A stretch of DNA of 64,000 bases from Burkholderia cepacia (GTDB lineage Bacteria > Pseudomonadota > Gammaproteobacteria > Burkholderiales > Burkholderiaceae). The stretch is taken from the NCBI RefSeq assembly GCF_001039005.1, contig NZ_LDWR01000050.1, forward strand, positions 124,001 to 188,000. Direction: 5' to 3'. Numbering within the stretch: position 1 is the first letter of the stretch; every line of letters starts with the position of its first letter. Positions 1 to 7,783 of this stretch are shown here, piece after piece. The position numbers and the translations under genes were made by a program. The notes under the pieces were generated by a model. It searched no databases. It saw nothing but the letters and a program-made list of their open reading frames with translations, and was not told where the DNA came from.

Positions 1-2
1 GT

Positions 3-164
3 GCGCAGAACCGCTTCCTGCTGGTCGACCACACGAAGTTCGACGAAGTGCGCGCGGCCTATTTCGCCGAACTGACCGACTTCAACTACGTGATCTCCGA
101 CGGACAACTGAGCCGCCGCTACGAAACGACGATCCGCGAACACGGAATCGCGCTCGTGACCTGA
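3..164 (+). CDS. DeoR-family transcriptional regulator, C-terminal end (partial)
   Basis: The gene begins before the window; only the last 53 codons are present, ending in TGA at 162-164. The translated segment contains NRFLLVDHTKFDEV followed by YVISDG. This is the pattern at the end of the sugar-phosphate-sensing domain of DeoR-family repressors, where a conserved Lys and a late (V/I)(V/I)(S/T)D strand line the effector pocket. It converges on the deoxyribokinase/permease genes, whose promoter carries a palindrome that such a repressor could bind, so it is probably their regulator (DeoQ-like). The DNA-binding half is not visible, so the family call rests on the C-terminal domain alone. Confidence 0.6.
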   Translation, partial: AQNRFLLVDHTKFDEVRAAYFAELTDFNYVISDGQLSRRYETTIREHGIALVT

Positions 165-186
165 CGCAACGCGGCCGCGCATCGCG

Positions 187-300
187 TTATGCATCGCGTG
201 CTTCCGCCGCGCTCAGGTAGCCGGTGATGACTTCGGTGCGGTACAGCGTGCGCGGTGCTTCGCGGAAGTCGTCGCGCCGCAGTTCGATCTCGCCTCGCAT
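187..300 (-). CDS. Small ORF of 37 codons downstream of the permease, unknown
   Basis: ATG lies two bases after the permease stop codon and the frame ends at a TAA at 189-187. The third positions are almost all G or C, as in the real genes around it, and the spacing suggests translational coupling to the permease. The product (MRGEIELRRDDF... ends AAEARDA) is hydrophilic and has no recognisable motif. It could be a short genuine protein or the remnant of a longer lost gene of the sugar cluster. No convincing Shine-Dalgarno sequence is visible apart from a G-rich run inside the permease end. Confidence 0.3.
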   Translation of the reverse strand: MRGEIELRRDDFREAPRTLYRTEVITGYLSAAEARDA

Positions 301-302
301 GC

Positions 303-1676
303 TTACGCCCCCGACGTGTTGCGCGTCGCGGCGTAGCGCGCGCGGGCGTTGCCGTCGGCCGTTGCGTCGGGTATCGCGGCCGCCTGGTGGCGCAGGCAGT
401 AGAAGCCGTAGTAGACGATCACGACGAAGCACGCGAGCGGCACGACGAAAGCGAGCTGCATGTTGCCGCCCGTACGGTCGGAAATCAGCCCCTGGATCAG
501 CGGCACGACCGCGCCGCCGACGATGCTCATCACGAGGATCGAGCCGCCGTATTCGGTGTCCTTGCCGAGGCCGTCGATCGTGAGGCCATAGATCGTCGGC
601 CAGCACGGGCCGAGGAACACGCTCACGCACACGGCCGCATAGACGGCGGTGATGTTGTGCACGCTGATCGTGTACGCGAGCAGCGCGATGCACAGGATGC
701 CGTACACGATCAGCACCTTGGCCGGCCCGACGCGCTTCATCACGAGCGTCGCGATCAGCTTGCCGACGAAGAACGCGAAGAAGGTCGCGAGCAGGTAGTG
801 CGATGCGCCGCGCTCGGTGAGGCCGCCGATCTGCATCGCGAGCCGGATCGTGAAGCTCCACACGCCGACCTGCGCGCCGACATACAGGAATTGCGCGACG
901 ACGCCCGCGACGAAGCGCCGGTTGCCGAACAGGCGCGCGAGCGTGCCGCGCGCGTCGATCCGGTGCGTGGCCGCGCCCGGCCCGTTGCCCTTGCAGGCCG
1001 GATACGGCGTGAGCGCGAACACGATGAACACCGCGACGAGCACGACGATCAGCCACTTGTACGGCTCGAGCGTGGCCTGGATCATCGCGAGCTGATGCAC
1101 GTGCGCGTCGGCCGCCGACATCGCCGCGAGCTGCGCATGCGACGCATCGCCTTCCTTGAAGATCAGGAAACTGCCCATGACTACGCCGGCCATCGCGCCG
1201 AACGGATAGAACGTCTGCGAGATGTTCAGCCGCCGCGTGCTGGTGTCGCGCGGGCCCATCAGCGTCGAATACGAGTTCGATGCCGTTTCGAGAAACGACA
1301 GGCCTGCCGCAATCACGAACAGCGCGACGAGGAACATCCCGTACTTCGCCATCGACGCGGCCGGAAAGAACAGCAGGCAGCCCGTCGTGTAGAGCAGCAG
1401 GCCGACCAGGATCGTCGTCTTGTAGCTGAACTTCTTCACGACGGTCGCGGCCGGAATCGCGAGGAAGAAGTAGCCGAGATAGAACGCGGACTGCACGAAC
1501 GCCGATTCGAAGTCGGACAGGAAGAACGATTTCTTGAACTGCGCGATCAGCACGTCATTCAGGTTCGCGGCGGTGCCCCACAGCGCGAACAGGCAGCACA
1601 GCAGCGTGAAGGCGAAAAGCGGCGTGCGATTCAGGTAATAGCCGTCGGATGTGTGTTCGATTCTGGTTCGGCTCAC
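303..1676 (-). CDS. FHS/FucP-family sugar:H+ symporter, probable deoxyribose permease (DeoP-like)
   Basis: A 457-residue, twelve-helix inner-membrane transporter of the major facilitator superfamily, FucP subfamily. The N-terminal helix carries ALWGTAANLND with Asp41, and helix 4 carries FLETASN with Glu130. These match the Asp and Glu that couple proton and sugar in E. coli FucP. The gene starts 42 bases after the deoxyribokinase stop on the same strand, so the two are likely cotranscribed. Annotation pipelines would usually call it an L-fucose permease. The adjacent kinase, and the known deoQKP cluster in which DeoP is a FucP homologue, make 2-deoxy-D-ribose the more likely substrate. The sugar specificity is inferred, not seen. 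Confidence 0.85.
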   Translation of the reverse strand: MSRTRIEHTSDGYYLNRTPLFAFTLLCCLFALWGTAANLNDVLIAQFKKSFFLSDFESAFVQSAFYLGYFFLAIPAATVVKKFSYKTTILVGLLLYTTGCLLFFPAASMAKYGMFLVALFVIAAGLSFLETASNSYSTLMGPRDTSTRRLNISQTFYPFGAMAGVVMGSFLIFKEGDASHAQLAAMSAADAHVHQLAMIQATLEPYKWLIVVLVAVFIVFALTPYPACKGNGPGAATHRIDARGTLARLFGNRRFVAGVVAQFLYVGAQVGVWSFTIRLAMQIGGLTERGASHYLLATFFAFFVGKLIATLVMKRVGPAKVLIVYGILCIALLAYTISVHNITAVYAAVCVSVFLGPCWPTIYGLTIDGLGKDTEYGGSILVMSIVGGAVVPLIQGLISDRTGGNMQLAFVVPLACFVVIVYYGFYCLRHQAAAIPDATADGNARARYAATRNTSGA

Positions 1677-1718
1677 GGGTGTCTCCTTCCCGGGTTGTCT
1701 CGTCGATCAAGGCGCCGT

Positions 1719-2645
1719 TCAGAGGCCGGCGTCGCGGAGGAAGCGTTCGAACGTCGCGGTGTCGGCGTACGACTTCTGCGTGCCGAGGCCCGTGACCGAA
1801 TGCGCGGCATACGCGGATGCGTAGCGCATTGCGTCGACGGCGTCGCGCGATGCGGCATAGCAGCGCGCGAAGCAGCCGATATACGCATCGCCGGCGCCTG
1901 TCGTGTCGCGTGCGTCGACCGGCACGCCCGGCACGTGCCGCACGCCGTCGCGCGACGCGAGCAGCGAGCCCTTGTCGCCGAGCGTGACGAGCACGTGTTT
2001 CAGCCCGCGTGCGACCAGCGCTTCGGCGGCGCGTGCCGCGGTGTCGCGCGAATCGACCGGCATGCCCGACACGATCGCCAGCTCGGTTTCGTTCGGCACG
2101 AAGAATTCGACGGAGCGGATGCGCTCGAAATCGAGGTCGGCCACCGCGGGTGCGGGGTTCAGCAGCACGGGGATGCCATGCCGCGCGCCGAACGCGATCG
2201 CGTGATAGACGGTGTCGAGTTCGATCTCGAGCTGCAGCACGATCAGCGCGCATTCGGCGAGCGTCGGCGCGGCCGCGTCGATGTCGGCCGGCGTCAGGTG
2301 GCGGTTCGCGCCCTTGACGATCAGGATGCTGTTGCTCGAATCGGGTTCGACGAAGATCGGCGCGACGCCGCTCGGCATGCCGGCGACCTTGCGCACGTGC
2401 GTGGTGTCGATGCCTTCGCGCTCGAAGTTGCGGATCGTGTTGTCGGCGAACACGTCGTCGCCGACCTTCGTGACCATCACGACGCGCGCGCCGAGGCGCG
2501 CTGCCGCGACCGCCTGGTTCGCGCCCTTGCCGCCGCAGCCGAGCTCGAAGTTCGGCGCTTCGAGGGTTTCGCCCCGGGCGGGCATGCGCTCGACATAGGT
2601 CACGAGGTCGACCATGTTGCTGCCGATGACGGCGATTGTCTCCAT
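1719..2645 (-). CDS. deoK: PfkB-family sugar kinase, probable deoxyribokinase
   Basis: A 308-residue cytoplasmic kinase of the ribokinase family. The start METIAVIGSN follows AAGGAAG, and the longer upstream frame is not needed. Seen: the first PfkB signature GCGGKGANQAVAAARLG, the anion-hole and catalytic motif DTTGAGDA with Asp253, and NPAPA. In E. coli ribokinase the N-terminal motif is GSINAD with an Asn that contacts the sugar. Here it is GSNMVD with Met11 at that place, the pattern I recall for Salmonella deoxyribokinase. It would phosphorylate 2-deoxy-D-ribose at C5 to feed deoxyribose-phosphate aldolase. The neighbouring FucP-type permease and DeoR-type regulator fit a deoQKP-like cluster. 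Ribokinase activity is the alternative. Confidence 0.85.
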   Translation of the reverse strand: METIAVIGSNMVDLVTYVERMPARGETLEAPNFELGCGGKGANQAVAAARLGARVVMVTKVGDDVFADNTIRNFEREGIDTTHVRKVAGMPSGVAPIFVEPDSSNSILIVKGANRHLTPADIDAAAPTLAECALIVLQLEIELDTVYHAIAFGARHGIPVLLNPAPAVADLDFERIRSVEFFVPNETELAIVSGMPVDSRDTAARAAEALVARGLKHVLVTLGDKGSLLASRDGVRHVPGVPVDARDTTGAGDAYIGCFARCYAASRDAVDAMRYASAYAAHSVTGLGTQKSYADTATFERFLRDAGL

Positions 2646-2717
2646 CTGCGTCTCTTCCTTGGTATGGGGTGCGGCCGCATCAGTGGTGGGCGGTGGCCTG
2701 CAACGAATGATAATAAA

Positions 2718-2754
2718 ATCACATTGAATGTGATAATGCAATCTTCATATGTGA
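2718..2754. promoter_or_regulatory. Palindromic operator upstream of the deoxyribokinase gene
   Basis: A perfect 17-base palindrome, ATCACATTGAATGTGAT, lies at 2718-2734. Its right-hand element TGTGA recurs at 2750-2754, exactly 21 bases (two helical turns) further on. It sits 73 bases before the deoxyribokinase start in an AT-rich stretch that is unusual for this genome. It is a good candidate binding site for the DeoR-type regulator whose tail lies at 3-164. The assignment of the protein to the site is inference. Confidence 0.55.
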
Positions 2755-2759
2755 GATCA

Positions 2760-3226
2760 ACCACTTTTTGTGGATGAGCGCATTGGGCGGTTTCGGTCGA
2801 CCTTGTTGTCGCCGGATGCCGGACAAAAGGGGCGGAACACGTTCCGCACGTCGGGAGAATTTTGCTGACGGCTGCCGCCCAGAGGGTTGCCGCATGCGTA
2901 CGCGGGTGCGTCGGGCGTCACGTCAACGCACGTTCGATCGTTGCGACGTCACCCCATCGACATGGGGTTCGCACCAGGCGTCGGAGGCGCGCGCCGCATC
3001 AAGCCGGTCTGGGTCGAGTCGCCGAAGCGGGTTGTCCCGGGAGGGTGTGCGCTGGGCGGCGGCCGCCAACGCCATCACGTGATCGGCGCGTTTCGCGACG
3101 ACCTGGATGTGCCGACGGCGCTACTTGATACGCTGATTCGCGACGAGCGCAGGACGCTCGCCTGCAGGATGGCGGCTTGTCGAGAAGACCGGGACCGCGC
3201 CGAGCCATGCCGGTACGTGCCAGCGC
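2760..3226. other. Intergenic region, no gene seen
   Basis: About 470 bases between the upstream region of the deoxyribokinase gene and the end of the phospholipase gene. Open frames here have no ribosome-binding site, no family resemblance and weak codon bias. The only structure noticed is an inverted repeat GCGGAA-CACG-TTCCGC at 2832-2847, which could be an operator but has no obvious client gene. Confidence 0.4.
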
Positions 3227-4636
3227 TCAGAGGAAATCCCTGATCAGCATCGTGACCCAGCGCCAGGCGCCACCGCAGCCGGCGGCCCGGCAGCGGGCAA
3301 CGGTATCCGCCACCAGGCGGTGATTGGCGTCGCTCACCGGGCTTGAGTTGTGCAGGTAGTACGCCACGCTGTCCCGCAGGGGATCGATCCCGTCGTCGGG
3401 GATATCCATCCACAGGCCGTTTTCGGTATTGGAGCGGGCCGACAGCGGATCGAAATTGAAGCTGCCGAGATAATATCGATGGCCGTCGATGAGAATCAGC
3501 TTCGCGTGCATCATGCGGTTTTTCCGGTCGTCATACTCGCGCACCTCGATCCCGGCGTTCACCAGGCCGGCCAGGTCGTCGGCATAGGCGCGGCCGACAG
3601 CGGGGAATTCCTGCGCGGTGCTCGCCAGCGACGCGCTCACGACGGTCACGCGGATGCCTTCGCGCCGCTTGCGTTCAAGTGCCGCGCGCAGCTCCGGCAC
3701 CAGGATCAAGTAGGGGGTGACGATCAGGATCTCGTGCTGCGCCGTATCGAACGCATGGAGCATGTCCTGCAGCGTGCCAGGCGAACGCTTGTCGGGCCAG
3801 TCGTGGACATACCGCAAGCGATCGCAGGCGATCGGCGTCCAGCCCGGGTCGAAATCCGCGCCCGAAGCGGGCGGAGCGCCGGGACTGTCAGCCGTATCGG
3901 CAGCAGCCGGGTCCGCCGTCGGGGCTGCATCGTCGAGCGGAGCCAGCAGCTGTTCGCGCCAATAGCGGATGCGCGCCGGGTCCAGCGTCGCGTAACCCTG
4001 CGAGACGCGATAGGGGCTTGCGAGGTCGAGGAATTTTTCCGGCTCGGGGCGAACCGCTGCCGAGCTGTTCCAGAACAGGTCGAAATGCTGGCGCATGGCG
4101 TGCAGCGCAGAGGCGTCCTGGCCGGCGTCGCCCGCCACCATCAGGTCGCGTTCACTGAGCCAGTTGCGGAAGCTCGGATCCCAGATCGAGGTACTGCCGA
4201 TCACGGCTGTGTCGCCAACCAGGAACAGCTTGTCGTGCATGCGATGCGCAATCTCGACGAGATGCGATCGCGGATGGAAGATCCGCAGTTCGATGCCGGG
4301 CGCCACCTCGTGCAGGGCGACGATGAGCTCGTCCTCGAAGGGGAAGTGCGGCTCGGGGCCGATGCCGTCGATCAGCAGCTTGACGGGCACGCTGCGGCGC
4401 GCGGCGGCGACCAGATGATGCAGCATCTGGCCGCCGGTCTGATCGATTTCGAAGATGTACGCGAGGACGCGGATCGGCTCGGCGGGCGTGGCATGGTCGA
4501 CCAGCGCGATCCGCGACTGCATCAGTTGGCCGTCGTCGAGATTGGCGATCAGGTCGACGCATTGCGCGTGGCCGTGCAGGGAAAAGGCAAGCAAACATGC
4601 CGGGATGAGCGTCAGACTTCTTCTTGTAGCGGTCAT
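3227..4636 (-). CDS. Secreted phospholipase D / cardiolipin-synthase-like protein
   Basis: A 469-residue protein with an N-terminal signal peptide (basic MTATRR, then a hydrophobic stretch ending HGHA). It carries two HKD phosphodiesterase motifs, HDKLFLVGD from His134 and HAKLILIDG from His377, each followed by the Gly-Ser and Asn/Asp pattern (GSTSIWDPSF and GSFNFDPLSA). Two HKD motifs in one chain make a complete phospholipase D active site; the family transfers phosphatidyl groups between glycerol-based alcohols or hydrolyses phosphodiesters. The leader suggests periplasmic action. A linker of about 40 residues rich in Ala, Pro and Asp (roughly 235-275) joins the two halves. It stands alone, with no evident operon partner. 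Confidence 0.8.
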   Translation of the reverse strand: MTATRRSLTLIPACLLAFSLHGHAQCVDLIANLDDGQLMQSRIALVDHATPAEPIRVLAYIFEIDQTGGQMLHHLVAAARRSVPVKLLIDGIGPEPHFPFEDELIVALHEVAPGIELRIFHPRSHLVEIAHRMHDKLFLVGDTAVIGSTSIWDPSFRNWLSERDLMVAGDAGQDASALHAMRQHFDLFWNSSAAVRPEPEKFLDLASPYRVSQGYATLDPARIRYWREQLLAPLDDAAPTADPAAADTADSPGAPPASGADFDPGWTPIACDRLRYVHDWPDKRSPGTLQDMLHAFDTAQHEILIVTPYLILVPELRAALERKRREGIRVTVVSASLASTAQEFPAVGRAYADDLAGLVNAGIEVREYDDRKNRMMHAKLILIDGHRYYLGSFNFDPLSARSNTENGLWMDIPDDGIDPLRDSVAYYLHNSSPVSDANHRLVADTVARCRAAGCGGAWRWVTMLIRDFL

Positions 4637-4776
4637 GATGCGGTGAACGGGTTCGATGTGTTTCGCGGATTGAAATGGTCGCAGTGTCTCGTCATTCCGC
4701 TACCGTTCACTCGTGCTGAGGGTTGTGCGGTCAGGTGGACGGTTTCGCGCCGGCTGTTGCACGGGTTCGCATGCGC

Positions 4777-5454
4777 TTATGCGTACGCGTCGATCAGCAT
4801 GTCGAGATTGCGTTGCGCGAGCGGCGTGAGCGGCGCGAACTCCGCCGATCGAAACAGCGGGGTTTGCCCGCGCAGATGTTCGAGCGCCTGCTGGCGGCCC
4901 GCGCGGAACGCCGCCGACGGCGCATCGGGGTCCTGCGCCCACTCCCGGGCGATCGCACGGTCGTACTCGCGCAGCCGGTCGGGCGCGGCGGCAAGGATCG
5001 CGAGATCCGCGTCGAGAAAAAGCCACCCGGCACGCTGCCAGTCCGGATCGGACACGAACGTATCGGGCAGCCGGTGCGACTTCGTCGCGAGCACGAGATC
5101 GTGTGCGACGGACACATGCGATGCGTGCGCATGCAACCAGGTTTCGCTGCAGCGCTCGTTCGTGACCTGCACGAGCCATTGCGCGCTGCGCGCTTCGTTG
5201 TCCGCGTAGTCCGGCAGCGTCGTCGCGTAGACGAAATCGTGCGCCCATACGGCGAGCTCGATGGCCGGCCATTGCGGATCGGCGCGGTACGGCGCGAGAT
5301 GCGCGAACAGTTCGGCCAGGTGCGCGAGCGTGTGGTAGAAGCGCTGCGGGTCGCCATACGCGCGCTCGACGAGCGGCCAGACAGCGGCCGTGCCGAAGCA
5401 GGCGTCGCAGGATGCGCGCAGCGTGCGGGCGAGGTCGGGGGCGGGGTCGTTCAT
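4777..5454 (-). CDS. HD-superfamily metal-dependent hydrolase
   Basis: A 225-residue cytoplasmic protein. The motifs YHTLAHLAELF, AVWAHDFVYAT and FLDADLAIL give the spaced His, His-Asp and Asp ligands of an HD metal-binding site. This is the pattern of the widespread family annotated as predicted metal-dependent HD phosphohydrolases, whose substrate is unknown. I chose the start MNDPAPD, which aligns with the conserved beginning; an in-frame ATG fourteen codons upstream is possible. It ends with an Ala-rich tail typical for the family. It is followed on the same strand by the phospholipase gene but separated by 140 bases, so it is probably monocistronic. Confidence 0.7.
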   Translation of the reverse strand: MNDPAPDLARTLRASCDACFGTAAVWPLVERAYGDPQRFYHTLAHLAELFAHLAPYRADPQWPAIELAVWAHDFVYATTLPDYADNEARSAQWLVQVTNERCSETWLHAHASHVSVAHDLVLATKSHRLPDTFVSDPDWQRAGWLFLDADLAILAAAPDRLREYDRAIAREWAQDPDAPSAAFRAGRQQALEHLRGQTPLFRSAEFAPLTPLAQRNLDMLIDAYA

Positions 5455-5517
5455 GTCGGCGATCGGCTCGGGCAGGCGATGCGCGCAGCATAACAAACGC
5501 GGCGGCGTGCGCCGCTT

Positions 5518-6378
5518 CTACACGTTGACGACGCCGCGTCCGAGTTCGATCACACGCCCCCCGACACCGATTTCGCCGTTGGTGCTGACCGACAGCCGCA
5601 GCAGACAAGGCCGGCCAACGGCTTCGCCCTGTGCGACCTGAAAGGCGGCAGGCAGCGCGTGGTTGCCCGCAAGCAGCCAGCCGCCGAGATTCGCGCAGGC
5701 CGACCCGGTGCCCGGGTCCTCCGAAATACCAGCGCCTTGCTTCACGAAGAAGTAGCGGGACACCACCGTCCCCGGGCGTTCGGCGTCGAACGCGAACACA
5801 TATGCCGTTTTACGGCCGAGACTGCTTTGCGGCCAGATGTCGAGGTGTGCGCTGTCGGGGCGTGCGCGCCGCACGGCCGCGGGGTCCTTGAGCGCGACCA
5901 GCAGTTGATCGGCGCCGGTATCGACCCAGATCGGCGGCGCGAGCAGATCGTCTTTCGCCAGCCCCAGCAGTGCCGCCGTTTGGGCATCGGACAACTCGCA
6001 TGGTGCCGTTTTCGGCATGCCTGCATGCGGTGCGATGAACGTCCACACGTCGTCGCGTGCATTGACGTCGACCACGCCGGCCTTGAATTCGAGTGCGAGC
6101 GCGTCGCCGGCATTCAGCAGGTCGCGCACGACATGCGCGGTGCCGAGCGTCGGATGGCCTGCAAAGGCCATTTCATACCCCGGCGTGAAGATGCGGACCC
6201 GCGCATGCGCACGCTCCGACGGCAACACGAAGGTCGTCTCGGACAGGTTGAACTGTACGGCGAGTGCCTGCATGGTCGCGTCGTCCATGCCGCGCGCGTC
6301 TTCGAACACGCAAAGCGGGTTGCCACCAAACGTCGATTCGGCGAATACATTCAGCAGGCGGTAGGCATACGGGGTCAT
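5518..6378 (-). CDS. PhzF-family isomerase/epimerase
   Basis: A 286-residue cytoplasmic enzyme of the PhzF (phenazine biosynthesis-like) family, which folds like diaminopimelate epimerase. Seen: the N-terminal family hallmark NVFAESTFGGNPLCVF, the catalytic Glu47 in LSETTF, GHPTLGTAHV, and the C-terminal ISEDPGTGSACANLGGWL loop. No other phenazine genes are nearby, so a phenazine role is unlikely and the substrate is unknown. It lies downstream of the TrmB-type regulator on the same strand (87 bases apart) and may be cotranscribed with it. The start MTPYAY fits the family; the extra in-frame residues upstream do not. Confidence 0.8.
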   Translation of the reverse strand: MTPYAYRLLNVFAESTFGGNPLCVFEDARGMDDATMQALAVQFNLSETTFVLPSERAHARVRIFTPGYEMAFAGHPTLGTAHVVRDLLNAGDALALEFKAGVVDVNARDDVWTFIAPHAGMPKTAPCELSDAQTAALLGLAKDDLLAPPIWVDTGADQLLVALKDPAAVRRARPDSAHLDIWPQSSLGRKTAYVFAFDAERPGTVVSRYFFVKQGAGISEDPGTGSACANLGGWLLAGNHALPAAFQVAQGEAVGRPCLLRLSVSTNGEIGVGGRVIELGRGVVNV

Positions 6379-6465
6379 TGGAATCTCGCGTGGGTGTGAC
6401 GATTGCAGGACAGGGTGGCATGGTGGCGGGCTGCGTGCACCGGCAGCCATGCGGAGTCGCGCGGG

Positions 6466-7284
6466 TCAGCCCTTCCCGTCGGGCGGCGCGAGCATTGCCT
6501 GCATGTCGGGATGCTTCAGGACTTTCTTGTATTCCGCCGGACTCAGTGCGTCGATCAACACGCGCCCGCTGACGTCCGCCTTGATGTATTCGACCGCGAG
6601 CAGCGCAATGACCGGATTGGTCGTCAGGGTTGCCTGATCGGGCGAATGGTCGCCGAATTCCGCCACCACTGCCTCCGTGTCATCCGCCACCGCAACGGCG
6701 AGCCGGCGTCCGGAAAGCCGGAGCCTCGCGCTGGCGCCGCATTTGGCCATATCGTAGTGACGCGGCCCGTTGAGCATGCGGTTGCCGTAGATCGCCACGT
6801 GCGTGTCGACGCCCCTTGCCGCGGCGGCTTCGAGCAGCGGCCCTAGTTCGTCGATCTCTTCGTCCCAGACGCCCGCGAAAATCTGCGTTTTCGCATTGAC
6901 GATGACGCGCGCGAATGCGCTGGCGATCGCCGCCCGCCCGCTCAACGACCAGACCAGCCCGGGCTCCTGCTGTACCGGCAGCCGATCGAGCGCGCTGGCG
7001 GCCAGCTCCAGATCCGCATTGAAGCGCGTACGCAGTTCTTCCAGCAACGACCGGTGAGGCACGGCGGCATAGCGAACAGGCTCCGACCGGTTGATGAGCA
7101 CCGCGCCGCGTGCTTCCAGACGCGTCAAGGTTTCGTAGATTTTCGATGGCGGCATGCCGGCGCGCCGGCCGACTTCCGCGCCTGTCAGCGCGGCTTGTCC
7201 AACGAGGGCCGCGTATGCCTGCGCCTCGTACTGGGTAAATCCAAGCCGGATCAACGACGTGATCAGCTCCGCGTTTTCGTTCAT
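6466..7284 (-). CDS. TrmB-family transcriptional regulator
   Basis: A 272-residue regulator. Residues 5-70 form a winged helix-turn-helix (LGFTQYEAQAYAALV, AEVGRRAGMPPSKIYETLTRLEARGAV), the classical TrmB opening. The C-terminal two-thirds resemble the PLD-like effector domain of TrmB proteins (AIYGNRMLNGPRHYDMAK). I started at MNENAEL; the longer frame would run into the operator region. The gene is divergent from the RidA/MFS pair, and two matching palindromes lie between them, so it most likely controls those genes and itself. TrmB regulators are common in archaea and rarer in proteobacteria; the effector is unknown. Confidence 0.75.
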   Translation of the reverse strand: MNENAELITSLIRLGFTQYEAQAYAALVGQAALTGAEVGRRAGMPPSKIYETLTRLEARGAVLINRSEPVRYAAVPHRSLLEELRTRFNADLELAASALDRLPVQQEPGLVWSLSGRAAIASAFARVIVNAKTQIFAGVWDEEIDELGPLLEAAAARGVDTHVAIYGNRMLNGPRHYDMAKCGASARLRLSGRRLAVAVADDTEAVVAEFGDHSPDQATLTTNPVIALLAVEYIKADVSGRVLIDALSPAEYKKVLKHPDMQAMLAPPDGKG

Positions 7285-7333
7285 GTGTATGGGCTCCGGC
7301 TCCCACGGCGACCTGCATGGGATTCCTTGATTA

Positions 7334-7380
7334 ACTACCGCAGTAGTATACAATCGCCCGCACTTACTACCCAAGTAGTA
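7334..7380. promoter_or_regulatory. Tandem palindromic operators between the TrmB regulator and ridA/MFS genes
   Basis: Two copies of the inverted repeat ACTAC-N4-GTAGT lie at 7334-7347 and 7366-7379; the second extends to TACTAC-N4-GTAGTA (7365-7380). Their centres are 32 bases apart, about three helical turns, so bound dimers would sit on the same DNA face. They occupy the middle of the divergent promoter region, which is the expected place for an operator of the adjacent TrmB-type regulator. Confidence 0.75.
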
Positions 7381-7417
7381 GGTTGTGTCCATGAACCTTA
7401 TCGGAGGGATCTTCAAG

Positions 7418-7783
7418 ATGCGTCAAAGGATCAGCACCGGCTCCCCGTGGGAGCCCAAGGTTGGCTACTCGCGTGCAGTCGTCGTCGACAACACCATCTA
7501 CATTTCGGGGACGGCCGGCAAAGGAGACGACGTGTACGTGCAGACACGCGATGCGCTGGCGACGATCGAGAAAGTTCTGGCGGACAGCGGATTCTCGTTG
7601 TCCGACGTGGTCCAGAGCCGCCTCGTGGTCGCGGACTTCGATAATTGGGAGGCCGCGGCCCGTGCGCATGGAGAGATCTACGGCGATATCCGGCCGGCGT
7701 TTTCGTTGGTGCATGCGCTTCCCTTCGTCGATCCGGAGATCCTGGTCGAGGTCGAGGCGATCGCGGTCAGGACCGGAGCATGA
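7418..7783 (+). CDS. RidA/YjgF-family enamine deaminase-like protein
   Basis: A 121-residue protein of the RidA family, small trimeric cytoplasmic proteins; the best-known members hydrolyse reactive imines/enamines, while many have other roles. Seen: the family pattern SRAVVVDNTIYISGTAG near the start, then NWEAAARAHGEIYGDIRPAFSLVHALPF, and the closing VEVEAIAV. The Arg before PAFS fits the conserved catalytic Arg position. The ATG at 7418 is chosen because GGAGGG lies nine bases before it; an ATG at 7391 lacks such a site. Its stop overlaps the start of the MFS gene (ATGA), so the two are translationally coupled. Tandem operators upstream suggest control by the TrmB-type regulator. Confidence 0.85.
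   Translation: MRQRISTGSPWEPKVGYSRAVVVDNTIYISGTAGKGDDVYVQTRDALATIEKVLADSGFSLSDVVQSRLVVADFDNWEAAARAHGEIYGDIRPAFSLVHALPFVDPEILVEVEAIAVRTGA

Noticed and set aside
255..2777. An 840-codon plus-strand frame opposite the permease and kinase genes
   Set aside because: Antisense to two well-supported genes and low in complexity.
2887..3243. A 118-codon frame in the gap before the phospholipase gene
   Set aside because: No ribosome-binding site, no family resemblance and weak third-position bias.
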